From: Acidobacteriota bacterium
GTDB taxonomy: Bacteria > Acidobacteriota > Terriglobia > Terriglobales > Acidobacteriaceae
Assembly (NCBI GenBank): GCA_021836865.1
Contig: JAKBHH010000002.1
Location: forward strand, 1-64,000
Direction: 5' to 3'
DNA length: 64,000 nt
Positions 38,019 to 47,722 of this stretch are shown here, piece by piece (position 1 is the stretch's first letter; the number at the start of each line of letters is the position of its first letter). Made by a program: the position numbers and the translations under genes. The notes under the pieces were generated by a model. That model had not been told where the DNA came from. It saw nothing but the letters and a program-made list of their open reading frames with translations, and did no database searches.

Positions 38019-39713
38019 ATGTCCGAATCTTCAAGGCATATTCTTACTCGCCGTGAGGCACTGCTTCTTTCGGCCACTGCCGGAATCGGCGTCGTTGCGG
38101 GCGATTCTGCATTTGCATCCGACAGCATCAAGACCGCGGCGCACCAGGAGCCCGGCAACGTCTCTACGCCGCGCTCAGCGGTTGCGAAGACGCAATACGG
38201 GAAGGTGCGCGGGTTTGTGGATGGAGGTGTTCTGACGTTCAAAGGCGTTCCCTACGGCGCAACTACGGCCGGAGAGAATCGCTGGCTTCCAGCCAAGCCA
38301 CCCGCACCGTGGGCGGACGAGTATCCAGCCCTGGTGTACGGAGCAAACTGTCCGCAAAATCTGCATACCTGGACCGGCATCGAGCAGACGTTTCTCTTTG
38401 ACTGGGACGACGGCTGGCAGAGCGAGGACATGCTGAAGTTGAACATCTGGACGCCGAGCCTCACAGGGAAGCGGCCGGTGATGTTCTATATGCATGGGGG
38501 TGGGTTCAGCTTCGGATCGTCGTACGAGCTGCCGTCGCACGAGGGCGCACAGATGGCGCGCCATCATGATGTAGTGCAGGTGTCGGTGAATCATCGCCTC
38601 AATGTTCTTGGATTCTTTGATGCCGCGGAGATTGGGGGTTCTGCGTATGAAGATTCCGCAAACGTTGGGATGACGGACCTGGTGGCGGCGCTGAAATGGG
38701 TTCAAGAGAATATCGAGAACTTCGGAGGCGATCCCGATCGGGTGATGATCTATGGACAGTCGGGTGGTGGATCGAAGGTGACCACTTTAATGGGCATGCC
38801 TTCCGCCGTAGGACTCATTCATCGGGCGGCGGCGCAGTCGGGCGGTGGCGGGAATATTCCGAGCAGGGATCAGCAAAAGGAGCTGGCCCGGCAGGTGATG
38901 AAGGAACTCGGGCTTGCGGCGAATGACATCGGGGCCTTGCAGAAGATGGAGTGGGCGAAGCTGTTTGCCGCAGGTAATGCCGCGGCAGCGAAGATCAATC
39001 CGCCGGGGCGGCCCATGATGGGGCCAGGCGCGCCGGGTACGCCGCGCGTGGGTTGGTCGCCTTGCGTTGACGGGAAAGTGATCAACATGCGGTCATTCTT
39101 CGATGCCGCTCCGGAGATCTCGAAGAATGTGCCCATATTGGTAGGGTCGGTAAGCGAAGAGGGCAATCAGATGTCCTCGCGCCCGACAGAGGAGGAGTGG
39201 CATGCAAATCTTTCGAAAACGTATGGCGCGGATAAAGCAACGGCGATTGTCGCCGCGCTGAAGAAGGCGTATCCGGAGAAGAAGATTCAGACCCTGTCAT
39301 ACATGTGCAGCGGAACCCCGGGATTGAATGGGCTTGGAATGCGCAACAACGTGGTGAAGATGGCGCGATTGAAGCACGAACTGAAGGAGGCGCCGGCGTA
39401 CCCGTACTACTTCACGTGGCAGACGCAGATTCTCGATGGGGTGGCTGGTGCGTGGCACACTGCGGACCTTCAATTCTGTTTTGATAACACCAGGCGCTGC
39501 GAGCAGGGAACCGGAAACACTCCGGAGGCGCAGGCATTGGCGAAGAAGATGGCGGCGTCCTGGGCCGCATTTGCCGCAACCGGAAGCCCGAGCATACCGG
39601 GCTTGCATTGGTCACCTACCGATCCGGTAACGAATAAGACGATGATCTGGGATGACGAGTGCCGCATGGTAGATGACCCAGAGGGAGAAGCTCGAAAGAT
39701 CATCTTGACCTGA
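38019..39713 (+). CDS. Type B carboxylesterase, Tat-exported
   Basis: HILTRREALLLSATAGIG signal; TFKGVPYGATTAGENRW; SEDMLKLNIWTPSLTGKRPVMFYMHGGGF; DPDRVMIYGQSGGGSKV. Confidence 0.9.
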   Translation: MSESSRHILTRREALLLSATAGIGVVAGDSAFASDSIKTAAHQEPGNVSTPRSAVAKTQYGKVRGFVDGGVLTFKGVPYGATTAGENRWLPAKPPAPWADEYPALVYGANCPQNLHTWTGIEQTFLFDWDDGWQSEDMLKLNIWTPSLTGKRPVMFYMHGGGFSFGSSYELPSHEGAQMARHHDVVQVSVNHRLNVLGFFDAAEIGGSAYEDSANVGMTDLVAALKWVQENIENFGGDPDRVMIYGQSGGGSKVTTLMGMPSAVGLIHRAAAQSGGGGNIPSRDQQKELARQVMKELGLAANDIGALQKMEWAKLFAAGNAAAAKINPPGRPMMGPGAPGTPRVGWSPCVDGKVINMRSFFDAAPEISKNVPILVGSVSEEGNQMSSRPTEEEWHANLSKTYGADKATAIVAALKKAYPEKKIQTLSYMCSGTPGLNGLGMRNNVVKMARLKHELKEAPAYPYYFTWQTQILDGVAGAWHTADLQFCFDNTRRCEQGTGNTPEAQALAKKMAASWAAFAATGSPSIPGLHWSPTDPVTNKTMIWDDECRMVDDPEGEARKIILT

Positions 39714-39768
39714 GCACAGCGGAGACCTACGAATCGACGCGAGCCTTCGCTCATGCAGGGGTTAGCAT

Positions 39769-40140
39769 ATGCCTATCCCAGACACACTAGGCGCCTTCGC
39801 CATCGTTCCGAGTCACGATTTCCGTGCCGCTATGCCGTTTTGGGAGCGCACCGGGTTCCAGGGATTGGCAGGGATTCCAACTAAATCATCATGACGGGCC
39901 GGGGTTGCCAGATACATCTCACGCAGGCAGGCGAGGGTCTCCGGAGGGTGCCGGAGCAGAACAATTCAAATAATCCATTCGGAGTGTTCATCCGAACGCC
40001 CAACGTCAACGAACTTGCGGCGAGGGCGGAGGATATGATCACTCGGCCCGGAGGTATCGTACGTCACCGTGAGTTGAGTCTGTATAAGGTAGGTGTGTGC
40101 GACCCGGTCGGCCATCTTGTTCGCATTGGGTGGACTTCCC
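39769..40140 (+). pseudogene. Glyoxalase/bleomycin-resistance-like protein, frameshifted
   Basis: Frame 1: MPIPDTLGAFAIVPSHDFRAAMPFWERTGFQGLAGIPTKSS*. It resumes in ORF 39891: MTGRGCQIHLTQAGEG...NNPFGVFIRTPNVNELAARAED...VCDPVGHLVRIGW. Frame break near 39880. Confidence 0.7.
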
Positions 40141-40277
40141 GCCGAATGCGAACCAGCCAGTTCAACATTGCCACTGGCGCCGCTTCCTGGAACATGGGCC
40201 GACGAAGCGGAAAGTCTTTCCTGGCGTCCCCCAACGTCTGTTCATCGCCGGGATTTTCTTTATTGGAAATGTGCCGA

Positions 40278-40315
40278 TTTCTCCACGATCAGGTAAATGG
40301 AACCGGGCCTTGGTT
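40278..40315 (-). repeat. Short dispersed repeat, copy 2 (minus strand reads ...SEPRPGSIYLIVEK...)
   Basis: tttctccacgatcaggtaaatggaaccgggccttggtt is similar to 7913-7950. Confidence 0.5.
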
Positions 40316-40536
40316 CGCTTGTACGCGCCTGCTGCGGAATAGATAAATTGGGTACAAATGTCTGTGACTTAGAAGCTAACCCCACGACAAACTTTGGCCG
40401 GGAGCACTTCCGAACTGCGGTGAATTCGACAGAACATGTACGGCGCGAATCTCTCCGGACGTCCAGGGCATGACAGTTCGCATTCTCGATTGAGCGCACA
40501 CACGAAGGAGAAGAGATTAGGCCGGACAGGACTATT

Positions 40537-40940
40537 CAGCTTCGATTACCGCGAAGGTGAAAGCACGGGAAGCGGCCGAACGCACACAACTGCGTGGCCG
40601 ATTGGTGGGCCACGAGCTTCCCTGAAGCTGCCGGGAACGTCGGCGACGCCTTTACGGTTCGTTTCGGCAAAGGCCTTGCCAGATTCGTCGTTGGTCAGAT
40701 CGTCCCGGCACAAAGAATCGCCGGGTGCGTTACCGACTGCAACTTGTACTTCATCGAAGACAAAAAAGAGTGGAAGGGGAGCAGCGTCGTCTTCGATGCA
40801 TCTTCGCAAGGTGCGGCTACAAGCGTAACCATGACCCACGCCGGGCTTGTGCCGGGCGTCGAATGCTGTAAGTTGTGCAGGACTGGTTGGGAGTTATATA
40901 TCAGGGAGGGCCTGCAGAAACTGCTCCCCGATACCCATGA
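40537..40940 (+). pseudogene. SRPBCC/AHSA1-like protein, frameshifted
   Basis: 5' end reads ITAKVKAREAAERTQ in one frame. The body is in another: ADWWATSFPEAAGNVGDAFTVRFGKGLARFVV...CNLYFIEDKKEWKGSSVVFDASSQGAATSVTMTHAGLVPGVECCKLCRTGWELYIREGLQKLL. Confidence 0.65.
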
Positions 40941-41129
40941 GGCGCCGGATGGGAGCGGAAGGCGGCAGGGCGCGGTAAAGTCGGTGCGGAATCCTGCCGA
41001 CCGCTGGCTGAAGAATAAGCCCGCCATGTGGAGAAGAAAGCGGCGCCAGAATGAGCAGCGGAATGTCCGGAACAGAGTCCGCCAAACGTCTACAGCATGG
41101 AATTCAACTTCTCCAAGGAGGAAAAGGAA

Positions 41130-41471
41130 ATGAATGAGTTTGTGTTTCTTTACCGCGGCGGCGAACATGGCCGATTGCCTGAGCGCGCCCAGCAGATCAT
41201 GCAAAAATGGGTAGCATGGTTTAAGGAACTGACCGATAAGGGCCATCTCAAAGACATGGGTCAGCCTCTCGAGCGCTCCGGGAAATTGGTGAGCGGCAAG
41301 CGCAAAACCGTCACCGACGGCCCGTTTGCAGAAGCCAAGGACGTGATCGGCGGCTACACTTTGATTCTGGCCAAGGACGTGAACGAGGCAGCCGAACTTG
41401 CCAAGGGCTGTCCCATTTTCGAAGCCGAAGGCCAGGTGGAAGTGCGCCCGATCATGAAGCTCAACATGTAA
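41130..41471 (+). CDS. YCII-related (DGPF) domain protein
   Basis: MNEFVFLYRGGE...GKLVSGKRKTVTDGPFAEAKDVIGGYTLILAKDVNEAAELAKGCPIFEAEGQVEVRPIMKL. Confidence 0.92.
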   Translation: MNEFVFLYRGGEHGRLPERAQQIMQKWVAWFKELTDKGHLKDMGQPLERSGKLVSGKRKTVTDGPFAEAKDVIGGYTLILAKDVNEAAELAKGCPIFEAEGQVEVRPIMKLNM

Positions 41472-42718
41472 TGGAACCGAGTGAACATCTATTTCGGCAC
41501 GAAGCGGGGCGGATGGTCGCCACCCTGACGCGCATCTTCGGAGTCCACAATCTCGGCCTGGCAGAAGACGTGGTCCAGGACGCCTTCTGCCGGGCGCTCG
41601 AGGTCTGGAAGTTCCGTGGGATGCCGGAGAATCCTTCGGGTTGGCTGATGACCACGGCCAAGAATCGCGCGCTTGATGTTCTGCGCCGCGAGCGAACCGC
41701 CAGGACCTTTGCGCCCGAAATAACTCGCCAACTTGAAAGCGAGTGGACCTTGGCGCCCACGGTCGAAGCAGAGTTCGGACCGGAAGCCATCAAAGACGAC
41801 GAGTTGCGAATGATGTTTTCGTGTTGCAACCCGCAATTGCCGGAAGAGGGCCAAATCAGCCTCATCCTGAACATCCTGTGTGGGTTCAGCGTGGACGAGA
41901 TCGCAAACGCGTTCGTGAGCAGTCACGCCGCCATTGAGAAGCGCATTACACGCTCCAAGAATGTGCTTGCCCGATCCAGAAAACTGTTCGATATTTCAGG
42001 TGCAGACGACTTTGCCCGGCGCCTGGCCGCGGTTCAACGTGCTCTTTACCTGCTCTTCAACGAAGGCTATCACGGCGCGTCGCCGGAATCCGCAGTTCGA
42101 GCCGATCTCTGCCGCGAGAGTATGCGGCTTGCGTCAATCCTCTTGAAGAACCCATTGGGAGCAACGCCCTCCACGTACGCTCTCGCCGCTCTCATGTGCC
42201 TGAATGCAGCGCGATTGCCGGCCCGGCGCGACGTTTCTGGAAGACTGGCTGCGCTCGGAGATCAGGACCGGTCGCAGTTTGATCAAGCACTCGCGCAAGA
42301 GGGCCAGCGGTTGCTGGAGCTTTCTGCAAGCGGCGCCGAGCTTACGGACTATCACATTGAAGCTGCGATCGCATGGGCTCATACTTCACCGCTGCGGACG
42401 GAAGACACCGACTGGGCGATGATCGTTTCGTTCTATGACCAGTTGTCGGCGATTCGACCTTCCCCGGTCGTTGCCCTCAATAGGGCAATTGCCATTTCAC
42501 AGCACGAAGGACCACAGCGCGGATTGGACGAAATCCATGCAATCGAGGACTCGGAGCGCCTCGCCAACTATCCGTTCTATTACGCCGCTCTCGGCGAACT
42601 TGAGCTTCGCATGCAAAACAAAGAAGCTGCGCGCATGCACTTTGCTTCTGCGCTGAGGTTGGCGCGCAACTCGATGGAGCAAAGCTTCTTCGAGCAAAGG
42701 ATTGATGCCTGCGGGTGA
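41471..42718 (+). CDS. ECF sigma factor with long C-terminal extension (ECF42-like)
   Basis: AGRMVATLTRIFGVHNLGLAEDVVQDAFCRALEVWKFRGMPENPSGWLMTTAKNRALDVLRRE; C-terminal SPVVALNRAIAISQHEGPQRGLDEIHAIE...LGELELRMQNKEAARMHFASAL; TAATG overlap with the YCII gene. Confidence 0.92.
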   Translation: MEPSEHLFRHEAGRMVATLTRIFGVHNLGLAEDVVQDAFCRALEVWKFRGMPENPSGWLMTTAKNRALDVLRRERTARTFAPEITRQLESEWTLAPTVEAEFGPEAIKDDELRMMFSCCNPQLPEEGQISLILNILCGFSVDEIANAFVSSHAAIEKRITRSKNVLARSRKLFDISGADDFARRLAAVQRALYLLFNEGYHGASPESAVRADLCRESMRLASILLKNPLGATPSTYALAALMCLNAARLPARRDVSGRLAALGDQDRSQFDQALAQEGQRLLELSASGAELTDYHIEAAIAWAHTSPLRTEDTDWAMIVSFYDQLSAIRPSPVVALNRAIAISQHEGPQRGLDEIHAIEDSERLANYPFYYAALGELELRMQNKEAARMHFASALRLARNSMEQSFFEQRIDACG

Positions 42719-42837
42719 GATTCGTTGGCCACATCGTCGGCATCTGATTCGGAGAACTCTGTGTTGCGTGTTGAAACCGGGGCGATTCATTCAGCGCCGG
42801 CCCGTGCCCATGTGCAGGCATTCAAGTTGACCTAGAA

Positions 42838-43117
42838 CGGGCGACGCCTCAACCCACGGCTCGCGGCAGTGCAGAGACTTGCCTATGAGGCTGCAGGCGC
42901 TGGCCTGCTCAGCCCGAACTCGCCGCCGGAATGCGACGAGTGAAAGGCGCCAAGAAGCTGGGTGTGAGGCTGGGAAATTGGCTAACCGCCGAGGAAGCCC
43001 GCAGGTTCTGGCAATCGCCTGCGCCTGACACTTTGAAACGAAAAGGGACCGCGCAATTCTCGCTGTCTTGCTTGGCTGTGGACTCCGGCGCCGCGACGGC
43101 TATACCACTTTTTTGAC
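42838..43117 (+). pseudogene. Tyrosine recombinase (XerC-like) remnant with at least two frameshifts
   Basis: RLNPRLAAVQRLAYEAAGAGLLSP / PELAAGMRRVKGAKKLGVRLGNWLTAEEARRFWQSPAPDTLK / KRDRAILAVLLGCGLRRRDGYTTF, read across three frames. Confidence 0.65.
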
Positions 43118-43378
43118 AGCACATCCTGGAGCATCGTCTTATCCAGGCTAAGCTCGGCCACCAGCTGCTTCAGACGGCCGTTCTCGTCCTGCGGTTGCTT
43201 CATCTCCCGGACCTGGTCCGATTCCAGGCCGACGTACTGCTCCTTCCAGCGGTAGAAGGGCTGTTCGCTGATCCCGGCTTTGCGGATGACCTCAACGACG
43301 GGCACTCCCACTTCGGCCTGCTTCAGAACACCAACAATCTGCTCTACTGAAAAGCGCTTCTTCAGAAGAAAAACTACA
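42982..43378 (-). mobile_element. IS3-family OrfA transposase remnant
   Basis: Minus strand KKRFSVEQIVGVLKQAEVGVPVVEVIRKAGISEQPFYRWKEQYVGLESDQVREMKQPQDENGRLKQLVAELSLDKTMLQDVLSKK; no OrfB follows. The OrfA-like part is ~43120-43378. Confidence 0.85.
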
Positions 43379-43586
43379 TACCAGGCTTTTGTTGAAAATC
43401 AGGCGGGGCGGCCCAGCTGGCCCCACTTGGGCAAGGCGAAGACTCTCCCAAGGTCAGCATCGCCGGTGACAGGGCCGGATCCCGGGTATCAGTGAACAAG
43501 TAGCTCGGCGGAGATCGTTCGTTGAGATTTGCTCGCGGGGAGGCTGGATAAGGAATCACGAACGCAGCTCGCTCCAGCAAGGCAGC

Positions 43587-44975
43587 TCAACTTGGCGGCT
43601 TTTCCCCAATGGATAACGATTGTGGAACGCCGATCTGGTCTGACTCCTGCTCGCGCATAGCTTGTCTGGACGCGATCTGCTCGTCGCTCAGGCGCGCATC
43701 GTAGATCGAACGGGGCTCAACGGAACGGGAAATCAGTGCCGAGAGGGCAGCGATTAAAATCAGCGGCAGAACGAAGGACCTGTCCCTGCCGGTAAGCTCC
43801 AGCATCAGGACAACGGCCGAGATCGGCCCCTGCGTGGTAGCGGACAGAACAGCGCCAGCGCCCAGCAACGCGAAGAACCCAAGAGGCACGCCCGGCCACA
43901 TCGCGCTCCACGCGTAACCCACCGCAGCACCGAGGAGAGCTCCAAATGTGAGAGAGGGCGTGAACAAGCCGCCAGGTACGCCGCTGCGCATGCACAGGAT
44001 AGTGGCCAGCGGCTTCAGCAGCAGTAGAGGCAGCAACAGCGGCAGTCCAACCTGGGCAGTGAAAAGCAACTGGGAAAGGTCCTTGCCGTTGCCGAGTAAC
44101 TCCGGATAGCGCACGGAGACCGCTCCCAACAGCCCGAGGACGACTCCAGGAGCTATGAATCGCTGCCATCCGCGCGGCTTACCCTTGTCGGCCCAGCGGA
44201 CGAGCCGCACGTAGAGGATGGAAGCGAACGCGAAGACCGGAGCTGTCGCAATCGCCCACACGATCACGGAGGCCGAAAGCGGGAAGGAGGCGATGAGGTA
44301 AGTCGGCGCATTCGGCAGAGCCACCCAGGAGACCCCGGTGGCGATCAACGAAGCAAGCAGTGCCGGCAGAACGAAGCGTAAGGCCAGCTTGCCGCGCATC
44401 ACCTCCAACGCGAAGAGCGCGCCGCCAAGTGGAACGCTATACGCCGCTCCCATGCCCGCTCCCGCACCACAGGCGACGAGCAACTGTCGCTGTTCATCGG
44501 AGAGTTTTCCGGTATCGGAGAAGATGTTTGCGAAGACAGCTCCGGCCTGCTTGGGTGCACCTTCGCGTCCCATGGATGCGCCCATCGCGACCGCGAAAAT
44601 GGACAACACAGCGCTGCCCAGTGTTCGCAAGGCCGGCATGCGGCCGGCATAGAACCAAATCGCCGCAGTCGTATCGATGCCGTTGCCACTTGAGAGCTGT
44701 TTGAGAATAACTTGCCCAAGGCCGGTCAGGATGGCTGCGGCGAGGAGAATAGCGATGTGTCTCGACGCACTGGCACCACGCGCGGCGGCAAGTATGTTCG
44801 TGCCGGATCCACGCCATGCAATGTGCTGAACCAACTCAAGCAGTCGGGTCAGGGCTGCGGCTGCCAGACCCGTCGTAACGCCAATTAAGCAAACCGCCAG
44901 CCAGAATCTCAGTGCGCCGGGGCTCGCCAGAGTGGTGGGGATAGCTTCGCTGTTCTTGGCGGCGGGTGTCGGCAT
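43587..44975 (-). CDS. CLC-family chloride channel/transporter
   Basis: SSGNGIDTTAAIWFYAG, GASMGREGAPKQAGAVFANI, GAGAGMGAAYSVPLGGALFALEV, GVPGGLFTPSLTFGALLGAAVGY. Confidence 0.93.
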   Translation of the reverse strand: MPTPAAKNSEAIPTTLASPGALRFWLAVCLIGVTTGLAAAALTRLLELVQHIAWRGSGTNILAAARGASASRHIAILLAAAILTGLGQVILKQLSSGNGIDTTAAIWFYAGRMPALRTLGSAVLSIFAVAMGASMGREGAPKQAGAVFANIFSDTGKLSDEQRQLLVACGAGAGMGAAYSVPLGGALFALEVMRGKLALRFVLPALLASLIATGVSWVALPNAPTYLIASFPLSASVIVWAIATAPVFAFASILYVRLVRWADKGKPRGWQRFIAPGVVLGLLGAVSVRYPELLGNGKDLSQLLFTAQVGLPLLLPLLLLKPLATILCMRSGVPGGLFTPSLTFGALLGAAVGYAWSAMWPGVPLGFFALLGAGAVLSATTQGPISAVVLMLELTGRDRSFVLPLILIAALSALISRSVEPRSIYDARLSDEQIASRQAMREQESDQIGVPQSLSIGEKPPS

Positions 44976-45579
44976 GTAGATACCATTCTAATGAAGCCTT
45001 CGCGTGCTGTATCCGTCGGCCATTGAGTGCGACGATAAAGCAACTCGACGCCACGGTGCAATGCAGCAGCCCGAGGTCAGCCAGGATCCGGCGAGATTTC
45101 CCAGCCTGAATGGCCAGTCATTGCAAACAGGACAACCTGCACGGCAAGCTGATCCGGAGGGAATGGCAGAAGCACAGGGTCGTTATGCATGTAGATTCGA
45201 AAGCTGCAGTTGCCCGGAATGGAGATCTGCTTAGTTCCAGGGGTCTGAACCCTGCGACCGTGCTCCATGCCGTTCATCTTCGACATGGACGCATTACCAG
45301 AGAGTGACTCTGTTTGGCGCAAACAACACCGTAAGGTGCACATACTCACCGCCACCTGCGTACTGAGCAGCGCGCGCGTGCAAGCGTGGCGGCCAAGAGT
45401 CGGTCCATCCGATTTTCAGGTTGCTACCTGTCTGATGCGGAGAACAAGTCTGCAACTCTGAATCTCTAAAAGTCAGTCGAGCAAAATTCGTGGAGTGCAC
45501 CATCACGCGCGACTCATAAGGGCATCGGCATTTCACTCAGCAGGGGGTTATCGTTGCATCGATAGCACGAGAGTATTCA

Positions 45580-46157
45580 TTGTTCGAAATCGATCGCGAG
45601 CTCGACACTCTTCTCCACGAGATCGAAGAAGAGATCGAGAGCCGCGGGGAGGCTTCGGCCGGATTGATGCAGCGATTCCAGCAGTTCTGCAAGGCGCACA
45701 GCGAAAAGGCAGACCGGATCGGGCGCTTCCTCAGCATAATGGAGGCCCGCGCTCAGTACTGCCGGAGCGAAGCAAACCGCTGGCAGGAACGAGCTCGCAG
45801 CAGCGCGCGGAAGGCGACGCAGACGAACTACATGATCATGTATTACCTGAAGAGCCGCGAACTGAGGAAGATTGAATGCAGAGAGTTCACTCTCCGGATT
45901 CAGAAGAACAGCCAGGATTCAGTGCGGTTCACCGATGAGACGCGGTACCAATGCGCCATCGAACCGTTGCGGCGCGAATTGACGGGCCCTTGTGGGAAAG
46001 GATGATCGAGAGTCTGCCGGAGGACCTCAGCCGTCCTCTCATGGCGTCGATTCAGGACACGTCACCGGGCAACGAGGCCATCAAACAGGCTGTTCTGAAC
46101 CAAGTTGCCGTTCCTGGTACCGAGGTCTACCGAGGCAACTACCTGCGCTTGGCGTAA
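45580..46157 (+). pseudogene. Siphovirus Gp157-like phage protein, frameshifted
   Basis: FEIDRELDTLLHEIEEEIESRGEA...EKADRIGRFLSIMEARAQYCRSEANRWQERARSSARKATQTNYMIMYYLKSRELRKIECREFTLRIQKN. The C-terminal part is in another frame: MASIQDTSPGNEAIKQAVLNQVAVPGTEVYRGNYLRLA. Confidence 0.6.
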
Positions 46158-46209
46158 ATGTCACTTGCACGATGTTCAGGGACCGAACCGACCCCAGGGC
46201 ATGGACGAG

Positions 46210-47373
46210 CTATTCGCCCTTACCGATAACCAGAATCTGGAACGAGTGAGGGATCATCGGAGGCCGCGGCCTCCGCATCCATTCCGGCGCATTCGCCGGC
46301 AGGTTCGCCGGAGGCGTCTTCGGCACTGGCCCGAATTCCGAGGTGATGGTGTACAGATTTCCCGTCTTCGGATCCAGCGTGTGCGTCCTCGCCCCCATCG
46401 GCGTAAAGACCGTCTGCTCCACCCGGAAGCTCGTCGGCGAATCTTCCTTGATGACCGTCATGGTTCCGTCGCCCTGCGAACTTGCCGCCTCCATCGTTGC
46501 GGGATTGAACGTCACCCCGTCGCACCCTTCGCCGATCGGCAGGTCGGTGATGATATGCCCATCGGCTGCGGAAAGAATCACCATGTTGTTCTTTTCGCGG
46601 CATGCCGCAAACAGGATGCCGTTCTGCGCGTCGAGCGCCAGCCCCGCGCACTCCGAGCTCCGCGGCGACAAATCGTATTTGCCCACCATCTTCATCGTGT
46701 TGGCGTCGATCACTGCAATTGCCGCCTTGTTCACGATGTCCACGTAAATCCTGCCATGCCCATCCGCCGCCGCCTGTTCCGGCGCGCCGCCGATATCGAT
46801 GGTCCCCAGGATGCTCCCATCCTTATCGTCCAACACCGTGATCTCCGGAGCCACGTGACTCAGCACGTAGAAGTGGTGATTGTACGTGTCGTTCAGGTAG
46901 CCGTCGGGATGGCCACCTGTATCAATCCTTTTGATCACGGCGAAGGTCTTCGCGTCGAACATCGTCACCGGGTTGGAGGTGGCGAAGCCGTGGCCGGTCT
47001 CCGTGTCCACCTCGGCGCCTTGCGCGCTTACGTCGGGGATGTCTCCAACCCGCTCCAGCGTGTCGAGATTGTAGACGCCGATATGCCTCGCAGGGCCGGA
47101 ACGAGCCACGAACAAATGTCGTCCGTCCGGGTCCGCGGTGATATAGTCCCAGCCGCCCTCGCCGCCTGTTAGTTGAATCCGGATGACCTTATAGGGGCCG
47201 CTCTCCTGCGCGAATGCCGCTCCGCCCACCATGGACGCCGCCACCAGTCCAGCGGCAACAATAGACCCTATTCTCAACACCAATCCCCTCCGAAGACGTT
47301 CGTCGCCCCATCGGCGAGCATCGCGATTTGCTTCTTTTAATCGACGTCCTAAACGGTCACACTCAGCATACAC
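46210..47373 (-). CDS. YncE-like beta-propeller (YVTN-type repeat) secreted protein
   Basis: Repeats GHPDGYLNDTYNHHFYVLSHVAPEITVLDDKDGSILGTIDIGG, IYVDIVNKAAIAVIDANTMKMVGKYDL; signal peptide at LRIGSIVAAGLVAASMVGGAAFAQ. True start probably ~47290. Confidence 0.83.
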   Translation of the reverse strand: MYAECDRLGRRLKEANRDARRWGDERLRRGLVLRIGSIVAAGLVAASMVGGAAFAQESGPYKVIRIQLTGGEGGWDYITADPDGRHLFVARSGPARHIGVYNLDTLERVGDIPDVSAQGAEVDTETGHGFATSNPVTMFDAKTFAVIKRIDTGGHPDGYLNDTYNHHFYVLSHVAPEITVLDDKDGSILGTIDIGGAPEQAAADGHGRIYVDIVNKAAIAVIDANTMKMVGKYDLSPRSSECAGLALDAQNGILFAACREKNNMVILSAADGHIITDLPIGEGCDGVTFNPATMEAASSQGDGTMTVIKEDSPTSFRVEQTVFTPMGARTHTLDPKTGNLYTITSEFGPVPKTPPANLPANAPEWMRRPRPPMIPHSFQILVIGKGE

Positions 47374-47722
47374 GCGTGGGCCTGAGTCGATGGTCTCCTT
47401 GGCCCAATTCTCAATTCAACAACTGCCATTTCGCCCGGTTCGGGCCCCGGGGAGGCGGTATGTTTCTCTGCCAGCCACTGCTCGACGTCCTGATTATAAA
47501 AAGCTTCCATAGGCCCGGAAAGCTCTGGATGCTCGCAGCGAAATTGCCCTCCTTGATCTTCCAGTACCTGAGATACTCATCGCTGAAACGCTGTCTGCGG
47601 AACTTCGTCAGTGTTCAGCGATTCGAACTCAAGCTGCGCGGAGCAGTATCGGCTGAAGCGCGGGTGTCCATCGCCAACAACCAGCAGCGTCAATACTTTG
47701 CAGTGCTAGAATTCCGGACAAG

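Noticed and set aside
46258-46275. Perfect 18-nt palindrome cggaggccgcggcctccg
   Set aside because: It falls inside the coding C-terminus of the YncE-like gene (RRPRPPM), where Arg/Pro codons in GC-rich DNA easily make such palindromes.
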